64,000 nucleotides of DNA. Origin: Margaritifera margaritifera (Eukaryota > Mollusca > Bivalvia > Unionida > Margaritiferidae). The notes beneath the pieces are model-generated. The model did no database searches and was not told where the DNA came from. It was given only the letters and a program-made list of their open reading frames with translations. Positions 61,801-64,000 of the stretch are shown here, in pieces; position 1 is the stretch's first letter, and each line of letters opens with the position of its first letter. The DNA lies in the NCBI GenBank assembly GCA_029931535.1, contig JAQPZY010001297.1, positions 1,860,001 to 1,924,000 of the forward strand. The letters are read 5' to 3'. Both the position numbers and the translations under genes were made by a program.

Positions 61801-63692
61801 AGACTTCACTGTACACTCCTCAATTCCCTCTTCTAGCAGACCGGAAACTACACAATGACCCGCTATTGTCTCGGATTCTTCTGGGATCCAATTTTTGTCA
61901 CCATCCTGAGTGGTGGCTTGACTAGGATTCGCCTTGAACCCCACTTCTTTCTGTAAACAGACACATCATATTTGTGGTGGAGTGCTCACCTGCAGCCAGA
62001 GAGGATAGTTTTTTCAGCGACTTCGGTCTCGGGTAAAAGCAACTCTTTATATAAAAGGTAGTGTTCCTAGTCTTGTAGGGGAGTGCCAGTATCATAAGGG
62101 GTCAGTGAATTATGGTCGCATCAGGGAACACATCAGTAGTATAATATCTCAGGCATCAGGAAGGTACACATGCTTCTTATTTTTGCGTTCAGGTCTTGGA
62201 CCTTCTCTAGTTGGCAGTCTTGGATAAGATCACGAAGTCCGCCATATTCCAGACAAAAGAAATATCCTGGTGGACAAGCTGTCTTGATTGGGCCCTGTAA
62301 TCCTAATGGGAGGGTCTCTGCACCAGTCTGTAACAGAGGCGCTTTTTCGGCTGTGGGGGAGATCATTAGTGGACTTGTTCACTACAAAAGTGAACAACAA
62401 GCTCCCTTTTTATATAGCTCCAGTGCTAAATCATTATTTCCATGTTTCAGTATGTTGGAAATTCAGCTGCAAAAGACAAATAGCACTACTGTTTCTGAAA
62501 GTTGTGTTTGCTACACAGTCTTCAGCCGGCAACACCTTGTTGTCATATTTGACTGGAAACGAAGTATGAAAAGCAGAAATATGATGGATTTTTAAAGTGG
62601 TTGATAGCCACCATAGTTGTAACTCGTGCAGCAACAATGCTTCAGTTTTATGAAAATGGTTCCGGACAGTGATATAGCTCAACAGAATTCATATGGAGAA
62701 AGAAAGACCGCGTATTTGATAAAATTTGTCCTGGCGCCCTATATTCTGTCACTGATTAGAAAGCGAATTAAAGATCAAGACTCGTAGATTCTTTTCTTTG
62801 AATAAACTTTAAACAAAGACTTGCGCGAAAACCAAATGGACGATCATTTAAGAATCTGGAGTGGAAGTTAAGTTGCTACATACTTTTATGATTCAAGGGT
62901 TTTAGGACACGTCACTGCATAAGACTTTGTCCACCAATTTAAAGACATTTTTACAGCACTTGGACACAGAAATCTGTCACAGTTGTCATTGGATGGGCCA
63001 AATGTTAACCTAAAAGTACAGAGGGGTTTAAAGACACACATTGAAAAGAGCGTCAGTCGAAGTATGATTGAAACGGTCACGTGTAGTCTGCATGTTCTGC
63101 ACAATGCCTTCTGGGCAGGAACAACAGCTCTGAAATGGAGAAAATGAAACAGCTCAGAGCAAATACTTGTTAAGAACATGAGTTGTGCTCATTTGCCCTA
63201 ATCATTTCTCATGTAAGCGCATAATACTATTATTTAAGAATACTTCTAATAGTTTGAGTTTATATGTGCAATGGACCTCAGAAGTTTATGAATTGTCGTG
63301 AGTCCTTAAACATTGTTGCTTCAGGTCCCCTAAATGTCCTTAAATTTTGGCCCTCGAAAGCAGTATGAACCATATGTTGGATTCTCATCAAAGTAATCTT
63401 CCTAATTTTTAGATCTTTTAAGTTGACATGAATTTTATGTTTTCCATAGCTCATTATTATTGACATTAACAATTTTATATATGTAAAATATTACATTACC
63501 ACTTTTATTTTAACCAGGTTGATCAGTATGGCCTATGGGCAGATCGGTATGATTCAGGCCTTAGCTGGCTTCTTTGCATATTTTGTCATCCTTGGAGAAA
63601 ATGGTTTCTGGTTGAACCGTATTTTTGGTGTCCGTGAACTGTGGGATTCCCTGGCCATTCCGGATCTGCAGGACTCTTACGGACAAGAATGG
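56..63692 (+). CDS. ATP1A-like: X,K-ATPase (Na+/K+-ATPase-type) alpha subunit gene, internal 13 exons; predicted catalytically inactive paralogue
   Basis: The joined exons give 777 uninterrupted codons that align end to end with Na+/K+-ATPase alpha subunits, which exchange Na+ for K+ across the plasma membrane using ATP and a phospho-Asp intermediate. In order they cover M2, actuator domain, M3-M4 with PEGL, P-domain start, N-domain ([21 protein letters not shown]), P-domain end ([15 protein letters not shown]), M5-M6 ([16 protein letters not shown]), M7 and the SYGQEW loop. Family members are about 1000-1020 residues, so roughly 120 N-terminal and 120 C-terminal residues are outside. All junctions are GT-AG and phase-compatible. 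Oddities: NMTGTLT for DKTGTLT, MGES for TGES, NDST for NDSP, PEISSF for PEI(S/T)PF. Inference: a paralogue that folds and may bind beta subunit but cannot form the phosphoenzyme. H+/K+-ATPase is the close alternative family; overall similarity favours Na+/K+. Confidence 0.95.
170..595 (+). other. Intron between the M2 and actuator exons
   Basis: A short AT-rich intron with a strong donor and a pyrimidine-rich acceptor (ctattttcag). I see no repeat or coding signal in it. Confidence 0.85.
596..730 (+). CDS. ATP1A-like: Exon: actuator domain, first half
   Basis: Forty-five codons, phase 0 at both ends; donor aag|gtaatc. Contains [14 protein letters not shown] and [12 protein letters not shown], the conserved beta-strand region of the A domain that precedes the TGES loop. 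No disrupted residues are apparent here. Confidence 0.96.
856..1925 (+). repeat. Hierarchical tandem satellite (about 87-, 77- and 29-bp units)
   Basis: About a dozen head-to-tail copies built around GATACAGTACTCCCTCATTA, a TATAATG core, and a CCTTATAGTGAGACAGCCTT block. Early units are about 87 bp and diverged. Starts at 1536, 1613, 1690 and 1767 are exactly 77 bp apart and nearly identical. From 1767 a truncated 29-bp version recurs four times (1767, 1796, 1825, 1854). Open frames on both strands here are repeat by-products. Confidence 0.9.
1926..2525 (+). other. Intron sequence without recognisable features
   Basis: AT-rich intron 2 sequence between the satellite and the trinucleotide repeat. 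I see no coding signal or repeat. Confidence 0.6.
2526..2595 (+). repeat. (CTA/TTA)n trinucleotide microsatellite
   Basis: A run of ACT/CTA triplets passing into about 17 TAT/TTA triplets. It creates spurious poly-Leu, poly-Ile and poly-Asn frames. Confidence 0.95.
3112..4300 (+). repeat. Modular repeat family 1, cluster 1 (two heads, body units, one tail)
   Basis: Head at about 3112 (ggtcatggactagatgg, then GTCCACCC and TTGTTATCGCTACTGCTCCT). Body units of roughly 150-190 bp follow, each carrying AAATGAAAATGG, a CCAATATGGC-type block, CATCTTGAAAATCTTG and a TGACATGGGGTTTTCACC-like block. The tail at about 3888-3990 has CAGAGATGATTTCAGCACTC, AGAAATGGTCTTATTATGAG and TCCTGGAAATTCTTTTTGCC. A second head starts near 3990 and is followed by about one body unit. 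Noncoding; probably a non-autonomous dispersed element. Confidence 0.8.
4301..5194 (+). other. Intron sequence without recognisable features
   Basis: AT-rich sequence between a family 1 cluster and DIRS copy A. No coding signal, RNA gene or repeat structure was seen. Confidence 0.55.
6040..8250 (+). pseudogene. DIRS copy A gag-like ORF1 remnant
   Basis: Broken frames with the same order as in copies B-D. A Cys/His cluster at about 6054-6170 ([18 protein letters not shown], then CTKC and CPICC) looks like a zinc-binding knuckle. Next comes a Ser/Arg-rich stretch near 6657 ([15 protein letters not shown]). A longer conserved block at 7400-8030 contains [19 protein letters not shown] and [19 protein letters not shown]. 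Several frameshifts and stops separate the blocks. The gag role is inferred from position upstream of reverse transcriptase in the other copies. Confidence 0.65.
8315..8560 (+). pseudogene. DIRS copy A tyrosine recombinase C-terminal fragment
   Basis: The frame reads [20 protein letters not shown], then [20 protein letters not shown], matching the DIRS recombinase block where HEVR carries a catalytic Arg. Here that Arg is Thr. The frame then degrades. Strong similarity to 12895-13160 and 39630-39900 confirms the assignment. Confidence 0.75.
9063..9394 (+). other. Intron sequence between two DIRS copies
   Basis: About 330 bp separating DIRS A and B. No recognisable feature; it shows that the two copies are separate insertions. 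Confidence 0.5.
9700..10990 (+). pseudogene. DIRS copy B gag-like ORF1 remnant
   Basis: Starts with the same Cys block as copy A ([17 protein letters not shown]), followed by degraded frames. Part of the conserved block recurs at 10564-10836 (gacaaatgctgttaatgaag, then a region parallel to copy A 7400-7660). Frameshifted and cut short by the deletion into reverse transcriptase. Confidence 0.6.
11030..11990 (+). pseudogene. DIRS copy B reverse transcriptase and RNase H remnant
   Basis: The palm fragment contains [20 protein letters not shown], where DD is the polymerase catalytic pair, followed by [19 protein letters not shown], typical of DIRS reverse transcriptases. The RNase H part at 11590-11930 shows LCTDASDS, then [15 protein letters not shown] and [11 protein letters not shown] in shifting frames. 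The finger domain is missing and several stops interrupt the frame. Confidence 0.75.
12050..13160 (+). pseudogene. DIRS copy B tyrosine recombinase remnant
   Basis: A degraded recombinase reading from about 12110 ([10 protein letters not shown]) through an N-terminal segment to [21 protein letters not shown] and [20 protein letters not shown] blocks near 12890-13020. The HEVR motif has become HKER. Parallel to 38870-39905 in copy C. Frameshifts and stops throughout. Confidence 0.7.
13700..14185 (+). repeat. Modular repeat family 1, cluster 2 (partial, with tail)
   Basis: Two to three body units (CAGCCATTTTGAAATTCTTG, CGACATGGGGTTTTCAAC, AGTTGGTCCTAAATGACAAT). They end in the tail at about 14072-14170 (TATTAGAGGTGGTTTCAAAC, ATCCCTGGAAGTTCTTTTAG). 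No head is seen; the 5' side abuts DIRS B and an A/G-rich tract. Confidence 0.75.
14186..14651 (+). other. End of intron 2, no recognisable features
   Basis: AT-rich sequence leading to the acceptor tgtgtgtag at 14651. A 73-codon minus-strand frame has no recognisable similarity and is not called. Confidence 0.55.
14652..14769 (+). CDS. ATP1A-like: Exon: actuator loop with altered TGES (MGES)
   Basis: Begins VDNSSV and continues [17 protein letters not shown] and FFATSAVEG; ends in phase 1 at gaag|gtaagg. The loop that hydrolyses the phosphoenzyme is normally SLTGESEPQ; here Thr is Met (ATG at 14670-14672) while Gly-Glu-Ser stay. The exon starts at VDNSS, which as I recall is also an exon start in vertebrate ATP1A genes. 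Confidence 0.97.
14770..15739 (+). other. Intron 3, unique part
   Basis: Intronic sequence with no visible coding signal or repeat up to the SINE at 15740. Confidence 0.55.
15740..15990 (+). mobile_element. tRNA-derived SINE, copy 1
   Basis: The 5' part resembles a tRNA promoter: an A-box-like AAGTGGTCTAAGGCGCTTG at about 15755 and a degenerate B box (GGGTTTTAGTCTCGG, 15812-15826; copy 3 keeps GATCGAACCTC). A conserved body with CTTCCCCTGGGTAGG follows, then the tail CACCAAATATACTGGCCGCC and GTGTTAAACCCACAAA. Two further copies at 26601 and 33553 share the full length, which proves a dispersed element. The tail resembles conserved SINE tails of bivalves and other molluscs (from memory). Confidence 0.85.
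16030..16298 (+). CDS. ATP1A-like: Exon: end of actuator, M3, M4 with PEGL
   Basis: Ninety codons once the split GGT is completed. Contains [22 protein letters not shown], two hydrophobic helices and [15 protein letters not shown]. The PEGL Glu, a K+/Na+ ligand in M4, is retained. EIEHFI, strongly conserved in the family, reads EIGHFI (GGT at 16140-16142). Donor act|gtaagt. Confidence 0.97.
16299..16900 (+). other. Intron 4, first part
   Basis: AT-rich, no recognised feature. Confidence 0.5.
16901..17317 (+). repeat. 24-bp minisatellite, about 17 diverged copies
   Basis: Repeats a 24-bp consensus close to GCTTGACATAGCGCCTTGG plus CGAAA, with substitutions between units and a few small indels. 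Because 24 is divisible by three, long minus-strand frames with an eight-residue period appear; these are not genes. GC content is clearly higher than in the flanking intron. Confidence 0.85.
17318..17690 (+). other. Intron 4, AT-rich spacer
   Basis: No recognised feature between the minisatellite and the family 1 cluster. Confidence 0.5.
17691..19180 (+). repeat. Modular repeat family 1, cluster 3 (head, about 8 body units, tail)
   Basis: The most complete cluster. The head at 17700-17830 has CTTATGGGATGGTC, TCCGTCCGTTAGCAC and CTACTTGGACGATTGTC. Body units follow from 17840 to about 18990, each with ATGGCCGCCAC-like and ATCTTGAAAATCTTG blocks. The tail is at 19036-19135 (TATCAGAGACGGTTTCAACA, AGAAATGGTCTTGTCTTTTA, TCCTGGAATTTAATTCTGCT). 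It ends only about 20-60 bp before the catalytic exon. Confidence 0.85.
19202..19400 (+). CDS. ATP1A-like: Exon: start of P domain with altered phosphorylation site (NMTGTLT)
   Basis: Reads [33 protein letters not shown], then [20 protein letters not shown]. In active P-type ATPases this is CSDKTGTLT, the Asp being phosphorylated by ATP. Here codon 19304-19306 is AAC (Asn) and 19307-19309 is ATG (Met). Everything around it is canonical, the acceptor tag and donor cca|gtgagt are good, and the frame is open. I saw no second copy of this exon in the window that restores DK. Confidence 0.98.
19467..19550 (+). repeat. (TA)n microsatellite
   Basis: About 42 TA dinucleotides directly downstream of the catalytic exon. 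Confidence 0.98.
19551..20710 (+). other. Intron 5, AT-rich with a poly-C/poly-A tract
   Basis: No gene signal. A C-run followed by an A-run lies at about 20231-20258. Confidence 0.5.
20711..20773 (+). repeat. (CA)n-(TA)n compound microsatellite
   Basis: About 13 AC units followed by about 18 AT units. Confidence 0.97.
20774..21266 (+). other. Intron 5 spacer
   Basis: AT-rich, no recognised feature. Confidence 0.5.
21267..21359 (+). repeat. (CA)n-(TA)n compound microsatellite
   Basis: A short CA run followed by about 40 TA units. Confidence 0.97.
21360..21899 (+). other. Intron 5 spacer
   Basis: AT-rich, no recognised feature. Confidence 0.5.
21900..22640 (-). pseudogene. Decayed minus-strand coding remnant with Cys-rich and acidic segments, family uncertain
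   Basis: Reading from 22633 downward, an acidic segment ([20 protein letters not shown]) is followed, after a frameshift near 22440, by [19 protein letters not shown] and [15 protein letters not shown] second shift gives [20 protein letters not shown] to about 22205. A separate block at 22130-21933 contains [19 protein letters not shown] and [15 protein letters not shown]. The text is protein-like and less AT-rich than its surroundings. It recalls an uncharacterised Cys-rich protein family seen in cnidarian and mollusc genomes, but that is memory only. The middle of the protein appears deleted. It is antisense to the host gene. Confidence 0.35.
22641..23591 (+). other. Intron 5, very AT-rich
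   Basis: Contains C-run/A-run low complexity at about 22705-22760; otherwise no recognised feature. Confidence 0.5.
23592..23638 (+). repeat. (CA)n-(TA)n microsatellite
   Basis: Short CA run followed by about 17 TA units. Confidence 0.95.
23972..24040 (+). repeat. (TA)n microsatellite
   Basis: About 34 TA units. Confidence 0.97.
24041..24935 (+). other. Intron 5 spacer
   Basis: No recognised feature. Confidence 0.5.
24936..26060 (+). repeat. Modular repeat family 1, cluster 4 (body units and tail)
   Basis: About six body units starting without a clear head (TGATGTGGGGTTTCCACAAG, CTAGTTGGTCCCAAACG). They end in the tail at about 25955-26050 (ATATCAGAGATGGTTTAGAT, TGTATTCCTGGATATTCCTT). An A-run of about 16 nt interrupts a unit at 25408. 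Confidence 0.8.
26601..26860 (+). mobile_element. tRNA-derived SINE, copy 2
   Basis: Full-length relative of copy 1 with GCCGAGTGGTCTAAGATGCT, CACCAAATATACTAGTCGTC and GGTGTTAAACCAAA. Flanks show a possible 10-bp target duplication with two mismatches (catcttatac / catttcatac). The B box is degraded, so this is an old copy. Confidence 0.8.
26861..31132 (+). other. Intron 5, 4.3 kb without recognisable features
   Basis: AT-rich sequence with frequent stops on both strands, small frames only, and a C-rich patch near 29335-29362. I see no repeat, coding remnant or RNA gene. Confidence 0.5.
31133..31244 (+). CDS. ATP1A-like: Exon: start of nucleotide-binding domain
   Basis: Completes AAT from the previous exon, then [20 protein letters not shown] and [16 protein letters not shown]. 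Matches the N-domain beginning, including LCNRAEF. Ends in phase 2 at aagag|gtaagt; acceptor ctttcag. Confidence 0.96.
31245..32012 (+). other. Intron 6
   Basis: 768 bp, no recognised feature; standard borders. Confidence 0.7.
32013..32338 (+). CDS. ATP1A-like: Exon: core of nucleotide-binding domain
   Basis: Contains [48 protein letters not shown] and [15 protein letters not shown]. The Phe and Lys of PFN..NKYQ and the Lys of KGAPER, which contact ATP in the family, are retained. ATP binding may therefore survive even though the phosphate acceptor is lost. Phase 1 end at ctgg|gtgagt. Confidence 0.97.
32388..32560 (+). repeat. Three diverged tandem copies of about 60 bp
   Basis: ATTGTCATCATATTGA-like, CAAATGTA-like and TATTGCAG/GAGCAAAACT-like blocks recur three times in order. 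Confidence 0.6.
32720..33389 (+). repeat. Modular repeat family 2, left part of cluster 1
   Basis: Head-like CCGTCCAACTGTCTGTTGCC near 32747, then body units with CAAACTTTGCGAGTGGCTTG, AACCCTATCGATTTTAGGGT and TCAAAGATCAGGTCACTGAC. The cluster stops where DIRS C begins and resumes after it at 40366. Confidence 0.75.
33553..33793 (+). mobile_element. tRNA-derived SINE, copy 3, inserted in the DIRS C left terminus
   Basis: Contains GTGACCCAGTGGTATAAGG (A-box region), GGATCGAACCTCGG (intact B box), CATCAAATATACTGGCCGCC and GGCGTTAAACCCACAAA. It is bounded by a 13-bp duplication, ACTTGCCGTTATT (33537-33549) and ACTTGCCGTCATT (33795-33807), one mismatch. The host terminal repeat reads through when the SINE is removed, as judged by the right terminus. 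Confidence 0.9.
35740..36599 (+). mobile_element. TTAA-flanked MITE-like insertion within DIRS C gag
   Basis: Sequence absent from DIRS A at the same place. TTAA at 35736-35739 and 36600-36603 flanks the insert. TTTACCTCAT (35743-35752) is matched by its inverse ATGAGGTAAA (36580-36589). TTAA targets point to a piggyBac-type non-autonomous element. The distances from TTAA to the inverted repeats differ (3 and 10 bp), so the exact ends are uncertain. No transposase frame. Confidence 0.5.
36450..36588 (+). repeat. Four subterminal tandem units of about 35 bp in the MITE-like insertion
   Basis: Units follow the pattern GGCGTC, AAACGCGCTT, ATGAGAATG, for example AGGCGTCAAAACGTGCTTCC then AGGCGTCCAAACGCGCTTGT. 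They are GC-rich and CpG-rich, unlike the AT-rich interior. Confidence 0.65.
37260..38100 (+). pseudogene. DIRS copy C reverse transcriptase remnant
   Basis: Frames include [20 protein letters not shown] followed by TDLQDVYS (the conserved L(K/Q)DAYF region), [20 protein letters not shown] (the FGLASAPR-type motif), [20 protein letters not shown] (catalytic DD) and [16 protein letters not shown]. Two or more frameshifts and several stops. The motif order identifies a DIRS-type polymerase. Confidence 0.85.
38130..38600 (+). pseudogene. DIRS copy C RNase H remnant
   Basis: Contains a PQVVVQSRQ block, a TH(A/M)[10 protein letters not shown] region equivalent to the D-A-S Asp start of RNase H, and [18 protein letters not shown], matching the NILADSLSR signature near the domain end. 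Frameshifted. Confidence 0.7.
38860..39905 (+). pseudogene. DIRS copy C tyrosine recombinase remnant
   Basis: The N-terminal SAM-like part reads [20 protein letters not shown] and [20 protein letters not shown]. The middle reads [20 protein letters not shown]. The catalytic part near 39730 reads [12 protein letters not shown], where HEVR is kept, followed by a TSSHFTFS-like end that should contain the Tyr. Stops and shifts are frequent. Confidence 0.75.
40366..40660 (+). repeat. Modular repeat family 2, right part of cluster 1 with tail
   Basis: Resumes with CACCAAACTTTGTGGACGGT and TTTAGTTCAAGACCGCATAA. It ends with TTGTTCAATAATCTCCAGAG and AAGGAGTATTAAATATAGTG, parallel to the end of cluster 2 at 48790-48840. 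Confidence 0.7.
40661..41079 (+). other. End of intron 7
   Basis: No recognised feature; acceptor cttttcag. Confidence 0.55.
41080..41255 (+). CDS. ATP1A-like: Exon: end of N domain and hinge into P domain
   Basis: Completes GGA, then [40 protein letters not shown] and [16 protein letters not shown]. The IDPPR hinge motif is intact. Phase 0 end at aag|gtatgg. Confidence 0.97.
41256..42056 (+). other. Intron 8, with a short tandem repeat
   Basis: Mostly unique. About four diverged copies of a roughly 47-bp unit (CAAAACAACCTTAACTGC, CATTGGTACAT, GTATTTCA) lie at about 41738-41925. Confidence 0.65.
42057..42193 (+). CDS. ATP1A-like: Exon: P domain TGDHP segment
   Basis: [40 protein letters not shown] and EDVDPR. 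The TGDHP motif that positions Mg-ATP is intact. Phase 2 end at ccaag|gtaata. Confidence 0.97.
42194..43430 (+). other. Intron 9, first part
   Basis: AT-rich, no recognised feature. Confidence 0.5.
43431..44640 (+). repeat. Modular repeat family 1, cluster 5 (head, body, tail)
   Basis: Head near 43433-43560 (CTCTGGTCATATACCTGAAG, GTTTGTTGTTGCTGCTCCTC), then about six body units. One is expanded by a 33-bp triplication (44301-44398, GAAATTGATGCCAATGTAAC). The tail is at 44540-44630 (GCCGTTAAAGGTAGAAATGG, TTCCAGGAAATTCTTTTCTA). It ends about 100 bp before the next exon. Confidence 0.8.
44730..44947 (+). CDS. ATP1A-like: Exon: P domain with altered hinge motif GVNDST
   Basis: [60 protein letters not shown] and KADIG. 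Both Mg-binding Asp residues of TGDGVND are kept, but the Pro of NDSPALK, near invariant in the family, is Thr (ACT, 44923-44925). Phase 1 end at attg|gtgaga. Confidence 0.97.
44948..45679 (+). other. Intron 10
   Basis: AT-rich, no recognised feature. Confidence 0.65.
45680..45781 (+). CDS. ATP1A-like: Exon: end of P domain
   Basis: [20 protein letters not shown] and [13 protein letters not shown], fully canonical. Donor gaag|gtgtgt. Confidence 0.97.
45782..46460 (+). other. Intron 11, first part
   Basis: No recognised feature; small frames only. Confidence 0.5.
46461..46602 (+). repeat. 27-bp minisatellite, about five copies
   Basis: CATAATTTACCAGTGTGTAA plus ACATATT repeated in tandem, the last copies diverged. 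Gives a spurious nine-residue repeat frame on both strands. Confidence 0.9.
46603..48009 (+). other. Intron 11 spacer
   Basis: AT-rich, no recognised feature. Confidence 0.5.
48010..48845 (+). repeat. Modular repeat family 2, cluster 2 (body units and tail)
   Basis: About four body units of roughly 160-180 bp with CAAACTTTGTGGATAGCTTG, GATAAGGAAGAAACCTATTG and GATCAAGGTCACTGTGACCG. The tail at 48770-48840 has GAGACCACTTGGTCAGTAAT and AAGGACTATTAAACATGATG, shared with cluster 1. Confidence 0.75.
48846..49285 (+). other. Intron 11 spacer
   Basis: No recognised feature. Confidence 0.5.
49286..50020 (+). repeat. Repeat family 3, cluster 1, units of about 200 bp with embedded TA arrays
   Basis: Three diverged units with CACCTAAATTCATAAAAGTT, CCTTACCACAAGGTATGGTC and TTAGCTCATCACCAAGTATA. 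In two units a long TA array starts at the same position (49594-49662 and 49795-49858); the unit spacing is about 202 bp. Confidence 0.8.
50021..53039 (+). other. Intron 11, 3 kb without recognisable features
   Basis: AT-rich with C-runs at about 51240-51270 and 51668. No repeat, coding remnant or RNA gene recognised. Confidence 0.5.
53040..53480 (+). repeat. Repeat family 3, cluster 2
   Basis: CACTGTGACCTACCTTTTCA, TTTAGCTCATGACCCAATAG, ACCTAAATTCATGAAACTTG and TTTTACTGGCTTGGG-type blocks repeat the family 3 order, followed by two short repeats with GACCTA and CATTTTACTGGCTTA at 53355-53445. Confidence 0.7.
53856..54105 (+). CDS. ATP1A-like: Exon: M5-M6 cation-binding segment
   Basis: [60 protein letters not shown] and [20 protein letters not shown]. 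The M5 Glu and both M6 Asp residues that bind K+ and Na+ are kept, but the family motif PEI(S/T)PF has Pro to Ser (TCA, 53927-53929). The donor gag|gttatt is the weakest in the gene. Read-through would add 29 codons before a stop at 54191-54193. Confidence 0.96.
54315..54715 (+). repeat. Modular repeat family 1, cluster 6 (head and about two body units)
   Basis: Head CTGCTGGTCATACACCATAA and TTTAGCACATGTTTGTTATC, then body units with AGTTGGTCCGAAATAAAAAT and TGATATGGGGTTTTCGCTAA; the end is truncated. Confidence 0.75.
54716..55684 (+). other. Intron 12 spacer
   Basis: AT-rich, no recognised feature. Confidence 0.5.
55685..56243 (+). repeat. Modular repeat family 1, cluster 7, left part
   Basis: Clear head (TTTAGCTCTCCTGGTCATCG, GTCGTCTGTCGTCCGTCCGT), then about three body units, cut off in mid-unit at ACTAAAAGAGTTTTT by the element at 56244. 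Confidence 0.85.
56244..58182 (+). mobile_element. Composite of two MITE-like elements inserted in a family 1 body unit
   Basis: Two diverged copies of an approximately 620-650 bp sequence, 56244-56899 and 57564-58182, lie in the same orientation. Each is bounded by short inverted ends: AGGTTCCGCTCCACA and TGTAGAGCGGAACT for the first, AGGTGCTGTTCTACA and GTAGAGTGGGACCT for the second. Shared internal blocks include TTTTTGAT(C/-), TCATTTTTACTT, CTGGTATTG(T/C)CTACTGTG and GCATGTTGCAGAT. Between them are 664 bp of unrelated sequence (56900-57563). The interrupted family 1 unit continues directly at 58183. Confidence 0.7.
58183..60340 (+). repeat. Modular repeat family 1, cluster 7 right part and following units
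   Basis: Resumes with TGTGTTGTCTACTTGGTCTT and ATGAAAATGGTGCTGTTTGG. About five units lead to a tail at 58973-59075 (ATATCAGAGATGGTTTCAAC, AATTCTTGGAAATTCTTTTA). A further run of about eight body units continues to 60340, where DIRS D starts. The longest array of the family in the window. Confidence 0.8.
60341..62440 (+). mobile_element. DIRS-like retrotransposon copy D, truncated
   Basis: The gag block is recognisable at 60640-61760, notably [20 protein letters not shown] and [20 protein letters not shown] (61246-61480), parallel to copy A 7780-8030. RNase H end signatures follow at 62240-62430 ([28 protein letters not shown]). Reverse transcriptase seems mostly deleted near 61770-61850, recombinase and right terminus are absent, and the left terminus is not recognisable. 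Boundaries are approximate. Confidence 0.65.
60640..61770 (+). pseudogene. DIRS copy D gag-like ORF1 remnant
   Basis: Homologous by block order to the copy A and C gag regions. A degraded segment at 60860-61010 matches the VNE(L/V)YR block of copy A, and the conserved [14 protein letters not shown] block follows. Several stops. Confidence 0.6.
62460..63150 (+). pseudogene. Remnant of a hAT-like transposase-derived protein
   Basis: Broken but legible across three frames. [10 protein letters not shown], a stop, KAEI, a stop and [14 protein letters not shown] come first. After a shift come [29 protein letters not shown] and [10 protein letters not shown]. Then comes [19 protein letters not shown] followed by [20 protein letters not shown]. 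The order LSYL..KAEI, VVDSHYS, DSDIA, YLI.F.LAPY, QLS.DGPNVN, LH..HNAF.AG fits a widespread animal family of transposon-derived proteins, from memory. At least three stops and two frameshifts show it is dead. It lies just downstream of truncated DIRS D. Confidence 0.5.
63151..63517 (+). other. End of intron 12
   Basis: AT-rich; no recognised feature except the acceptor taaccag. Confidence 0.55.
63518..63692 (+). CDS. ATP1A-like: Exon: M7 and M7-M8 extracellular loop
   Basis: [20 protein letters not shown], a hydrophobic M7 helix, then [18 protein letters not shown] and [13 protein letters not shown] is the alpha-beta contact motif of Na+/K+-ATPase and is intact. Phase 0 end at tgg|gtaaga. 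The remaining M8-M10 exons lie beyond the window. Confidence 0.97.
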
Positions 63693-64000
63693 GTAAGAAA
63701 CCTTTACATGCATTCAAATAAATTTGACATGCTATGCAAATTGAATGCCATTAACACTACAAAAGTGTCTTAAACATAAACATAGTCCAATCTACAGAAG
63801 CAGGGGTGGACAAATCGGTAGTCCGCGTGCTCGGGACTATCAAAAGTTTGTTTTAGGAGTACTTAACTGTAAGGTCATAAAGCCTCTGGGTCTACCGGCT
63901 GCATCTTATGTTTTTTTTAATTAGTTATACTCCCCTGGCAGTTTGTATACATGCTACACTTTCAAAAACTAAAAGCCTGAATGATATAAAGTGATACACA
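63693..64000 (+). other. Start of the next intron
   Basis: Begins with donor gtaaga; the remainder shows no recognised feature. Confidence 0.7.

Noticed and set aside
56..63692. Simple processed or decaying pseudogene interpretation of the ATPase
   Set aside because: Introns are present, all 26 splice borders are GT or AG, phases match and no stop or frameshift occurs in 777 codons.

Overview
The window is animal nuclear DNA, probably from a lophotrochozoan and most likely a mollusc. It has large AT-rich introns, GT-AG splicing, DIRS-type tyrosine-recombinase retrotransposons, tRNA-derived SINEs and many modular intronic repeats. The species cannot be fixed from the sequence alone.

One host gene fills the window on the + strand: the middle of an X,K-ATPase (Na+/K+-ATPase type) alpha-subunit gene. 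I find 13 coding exons (56-169, 596-730, 14652-14769, 16030-16298, 19202-19400, 31133-31244, 32013-32338, 41080-41255, 42057-42193, 44730-44947, 45680-45781, 53856-54105, 63518-63692). They total 2331 nt, or 777 codons, and join in one open frame with matching phases and GT-AG borders. Coverage runs from M2 to the M7-M8 extracellular loop; the N-terminus with M1 and the C-terminus from M8 onward lie outside. Exons are about 3.6% of the window.

The notable point is the active site. The P-type ATPase phosphorylation motif DKTGTLT reads NMTGTLT: the catalytic Asp is Asn and the next Lys is Met. The actuator TGES reads MGES, the hinge motif GVNDSPALKK reads [10 protein letters not shown], and PEI(S/T)PF in M5 reads PEISSF. 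Cation-site acidic residues, nucleotide-binding motifs and the beta-subunit contact motif SYGQ are kept. The simplest reading is an intact, spliceable but catalytically dead alpha paralogue (a pseudo-pump), not a random pseudogene.

Introns by region. Intron 2 (731-14651) holds a hierarchical satellite, modular repeat family 1 and two DIRS copies (A and B). Intron 3 has a SINE. Intron 4 has a 24-bp minisatellite and family 1. Intron 5 (19401-31132) has TA/CA microsatellites, a minus-strand decayed coding remnant, family 1 and a SINE. Intron 7 (32339-41079) has repeat family 2 split by DIRS C, which itself carries a SINE and a TTAA-flanked insertion. Intron 9 has family 1. Intron 11 has a 27-bp minisatellite and families 2 and 3. 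Intron 12 (54106-63517) has family 1 split by a pair of MITE-like elements, DIRS D, and a transposase-derived coding remnant. All DIRS, SINE and family 1 copies lie in the same orientation as the host gene.
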